The notes beneath the pieces are model-generated. The model was not told where the DNA came from and searched no databases. It saw only the letters and a program-made list of their open reading frames with translations. This document shows positions 62,828 through 64,000 of a stretch of 64,000 nucleotides of DNA, piece by piece; within the stretch, counting starts at the first letter, position 1; every line of letters starts with the position of its first letter. A program made the translations under genes and the position numbers. The stretch comes from Solimonas variicoloris DSM 15731 (GTDB lineage: Bacteria > Pseudomonadota > Gammaproteobacteria > Nevskiales > Nevskiaceae). Location: NCBI RefSeq assembly GCF_000382285.1, contig NZ_KB907928.1:62001-126000 (forward strand), read 5' to 3'.

Positions 62828-64000
62828 TCAGGCCACTTCGATGAGGCGCAGCGGCCGGCCGACCTGCAGGCGGAAGCGGCCGCGGCCGGTCTTCTCGATG
62901 CGCAGGCAGTCGCTGCGCTCGGCCAGGCGCCGGGCGAGCAGCACGAGGCGCGCCTCGAGGTTGTCGGCGATTTCCGGCAGGCGCAGCGAGGGATCGAGGC
63001 GCAGCTCGCGATTGCTGAAATCGGCGCGCCCGTCCCGCTGCCAGCTGCCGAGCAGCTTCCAGATGATGGCGCCGGCAACGCCCTTGATCAGGTAGTCGTC
63101 GTCGAGGAACACGCTGTCGTCGCCGCGGTAGCGGCGTACCGTCAGCGGCGCGCCGGCGGACGCCGGCGCCGGTGCCGCGGCCAGGCCGCGTTCGTCGGCG
63201 ACCGCTTCGGCGTCGTCCTGCTGGGCCGCCCGCTGCGCCTGTTCGAGCGCGAGCCCGAGCTGCGCGGCGAGCGCCATCAGCGCGTCCTCGTCGTCGTAGC
63301 CGAAGCGACGCTGCTGCGGGCTCTCGGCGTAGAGCGCGCCGAGCACTTCGCCGCCGTGCACGATCGGCACCGCGAGCTGGCTCTCGGCGTCGGCGAGCCC
63401 GGGAAAGGCGATCTCGGTCGGCGCCGGCGGCAGGCCGCTGCCCTGCGCGGCGGCGCGCACGTAGCTGTACTCGGAAGTGGCGTAATTGATGCGGATCGGG
63501 ATGTTGTGCGCGGCGGCGACGCCGATCACGCCGTCGCCGAGCGCGATCTCCGCGCCGACGCCGGACTCGGCATAGCCGCGGCTGGCGATCGCGTAGAGCC
63601 GGCCGCGGCCGACGTCCAACATCAGCAGCAAGGCATGGCGGATGTCGAAGTGGCGCTCGAGCGCATCGAGGGCGGCGTCGAGCAGCGCCTCGAAGCCGCC
63701 GTTGCACGACGCGATCGCGGTCGACGCGGCGCGCAGCGCGGCAAGTGGCTTGCGGCCCGGGGGCCGAGGCAGCGGCGCCAGACCGGGCACGGCCTCGATC
63801 TCGCGCACGCGGTAGACGTCGGCGCCGCGCAGGCGGAACACCGCAGCCATGCTGCTGTGCGAGGCGATGCCGGCGAGTCGCGCCTTCATGCGCTCGAACA
63901 GCGGTCCCTCGGATTCGGTGCGCAGATAGTCCAGCGTCAGACGATAGCTGGCGCCGGTCTGCGAGTCGGTCGCGTAGAGCACGGCCTCGCGCCGGCACAG
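62828..64000 (-). CDS. GAF-domain protein with C-terminal winged-helix-like region (N-terminus beyond window)
   Basis: At least 384 residues; the frame stays open to the window edge, so the N-terminus is probably outside. The GAF domain covers about 110-255 of the visible part: LLDAALDALERHFDIRHALLLMLDVGRGRLYAIASRGYAESGVG, IALGDGVIGVAAAHNIPIRI, and ESQLAVPIVHGGEVLGALYAESPQQRRFGYDDEDALMALAAQLGLALEQA. After a polar linker there is a compact C-terminal region (SVFLDDDYLIKGVAGAIIWKLL...LRLPEIADNLEARLVLLARRLAER) that looks like a response-regulator-type winged helix. It reads as a sensory transcription factor or signalling protein. Ligand unknown. Confidence 0.8.
   Translation of the reverse strand: MCRREAVLYATDSQTGASYRLTLDYLRTESEGPLFERMKARLAGIASHSSMAAVFRLRGADVYRVREIEAVPGLAPLPRPPGRKPLAALRAASTAIASCNGGFEALLDAALDALERHFDIRHALLLMLDVGRGRLYAIASRGYAESGVGAEIALGDGVIGVAAAHNIPIRINYATSEYSYVRAAAQGSGLPPAPTEIAFPGLADAESQLAVPIVHGGEVLGALYAESPQQRRFGYDDEDALMALAAQLGLALEQAQRAAQQDDAEAVADERGLAAAPAPASAGAPLTVRRYRGDDSVFLDDDYLIKGVAGAIIWKLLGSWQRDGRADFSNRELRLDPSLRLPEIADNLEARLVLLARRLAERSDCLRIEKTGRGRFRLQVGRPLRLIEVA

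Overview
This is a GC-rich window (roughly two-thirds G+C by eye) packed with protein genes on both strands. No rRNA, tRNA, CRISPR array, insertion sequence or prophage gene was seen. The gene set (DUF1820, SlyX, OmpW, a complete Mla lipid-transport operon, MreBCD-MrdAB-RlpA-MltB-DacC, GatCAB, LipB, Hsp33, cysteine-free L28/L33, two TonB-dependent receptors) points to a gammaproteobacterium. I lean towards Nevskiales/Solimonadaceae or a relative of the Xanthomonadales, but that placement is inference. The bulk is chromosomal core; accessory character appears mainly at 10-16 kb and 21.5-32 kb.

Layout. 0-3.7 kb: MdtA-like adaptor and start of an MdtB-like RND efflux pump (minus, cut by the window edge). 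3.8-5.5 kb: DUF1820, an Excalibur-type secreted protein and an MBL-fold hydrolase broken by a 10-bp tandem duplication. 5.5-10.2 kb: gph and purL, divergent. 10.2-12.5 kb: a methyltransferase and a lipoprotein PHP/CehA-type phosphoesterase. 12.6-16.9 kb: a TetR-controlled island (tetR, thiolase, DHA2-type MFS pump, divergent alpha/beta hydrolase) with matching dyad operators, one of them a perfect 30-bp palindrome. 16.8-20.7 kb: mlaFEDCBA. 20.8 kb: lipB.

21.5-32 kb holds the most interesting unit: a FecI-type sigma factor and FecR regulator, a TonB-dependent receptor, then an operon of a Tat-exported flavin amine oxidase, a c-type cytochrome and a RidA-family protein with its own signal peptide, then a second TonB receptor carrying an STN signalling domain. 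A 12-base element (GAACGTTYGAAC) lies before the sigma factor, the first receptor and the oxidase. I read this as a regulated system for importing an amine compound and oxidising it in the periplasm, with electrons passed to cytochrome c and reactive imines/enamines hydrolysed by the exported RidA. This is inference from gene content, analogous to the cytochrome-c-coupled amine oxidase logic known for nicotine oxidoreductase NicA2.

32-41.3 kb: cell-wall elongation cluster on the minus strand (mreB-mreC-mreD-mrdA-rodA-mltB-rlpA, then dacC), with most stop and start codons overlapping. 41.5-44.8 kb: gatCAB. 45 kb: hslO behind a sigma-32-like promoter that abuts the start codon. 45.9-51.5 kb: an outer-membrane barrel protein, a SET-domain protein and a translationally coupled group (DUF1295 membrane protein, cyclopropane-synthase-like methyltransferase, unknown exported protein, thioredoxin-like lipoprotein). 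51.6-56.2 kb: purU, an acyl-CoA synthetase, two overlapping TetR-like regulators, rpmB-rpmG. 56.3-64 kb: small envelope proteins, OmpW, dienelactone-hydrolase-like protein, FMN reductase (apparent one-base frameshift near its start), slyX, DUF3016, a FemAB-like/DUF482 acyltransferase, msrA, a hemerythrin-like protein and a GAF-domain protein cut by the right edge. Two independent frameshifts (about 4.87 kb and 59.22 kb) should be checked against reads before being treated as biology.
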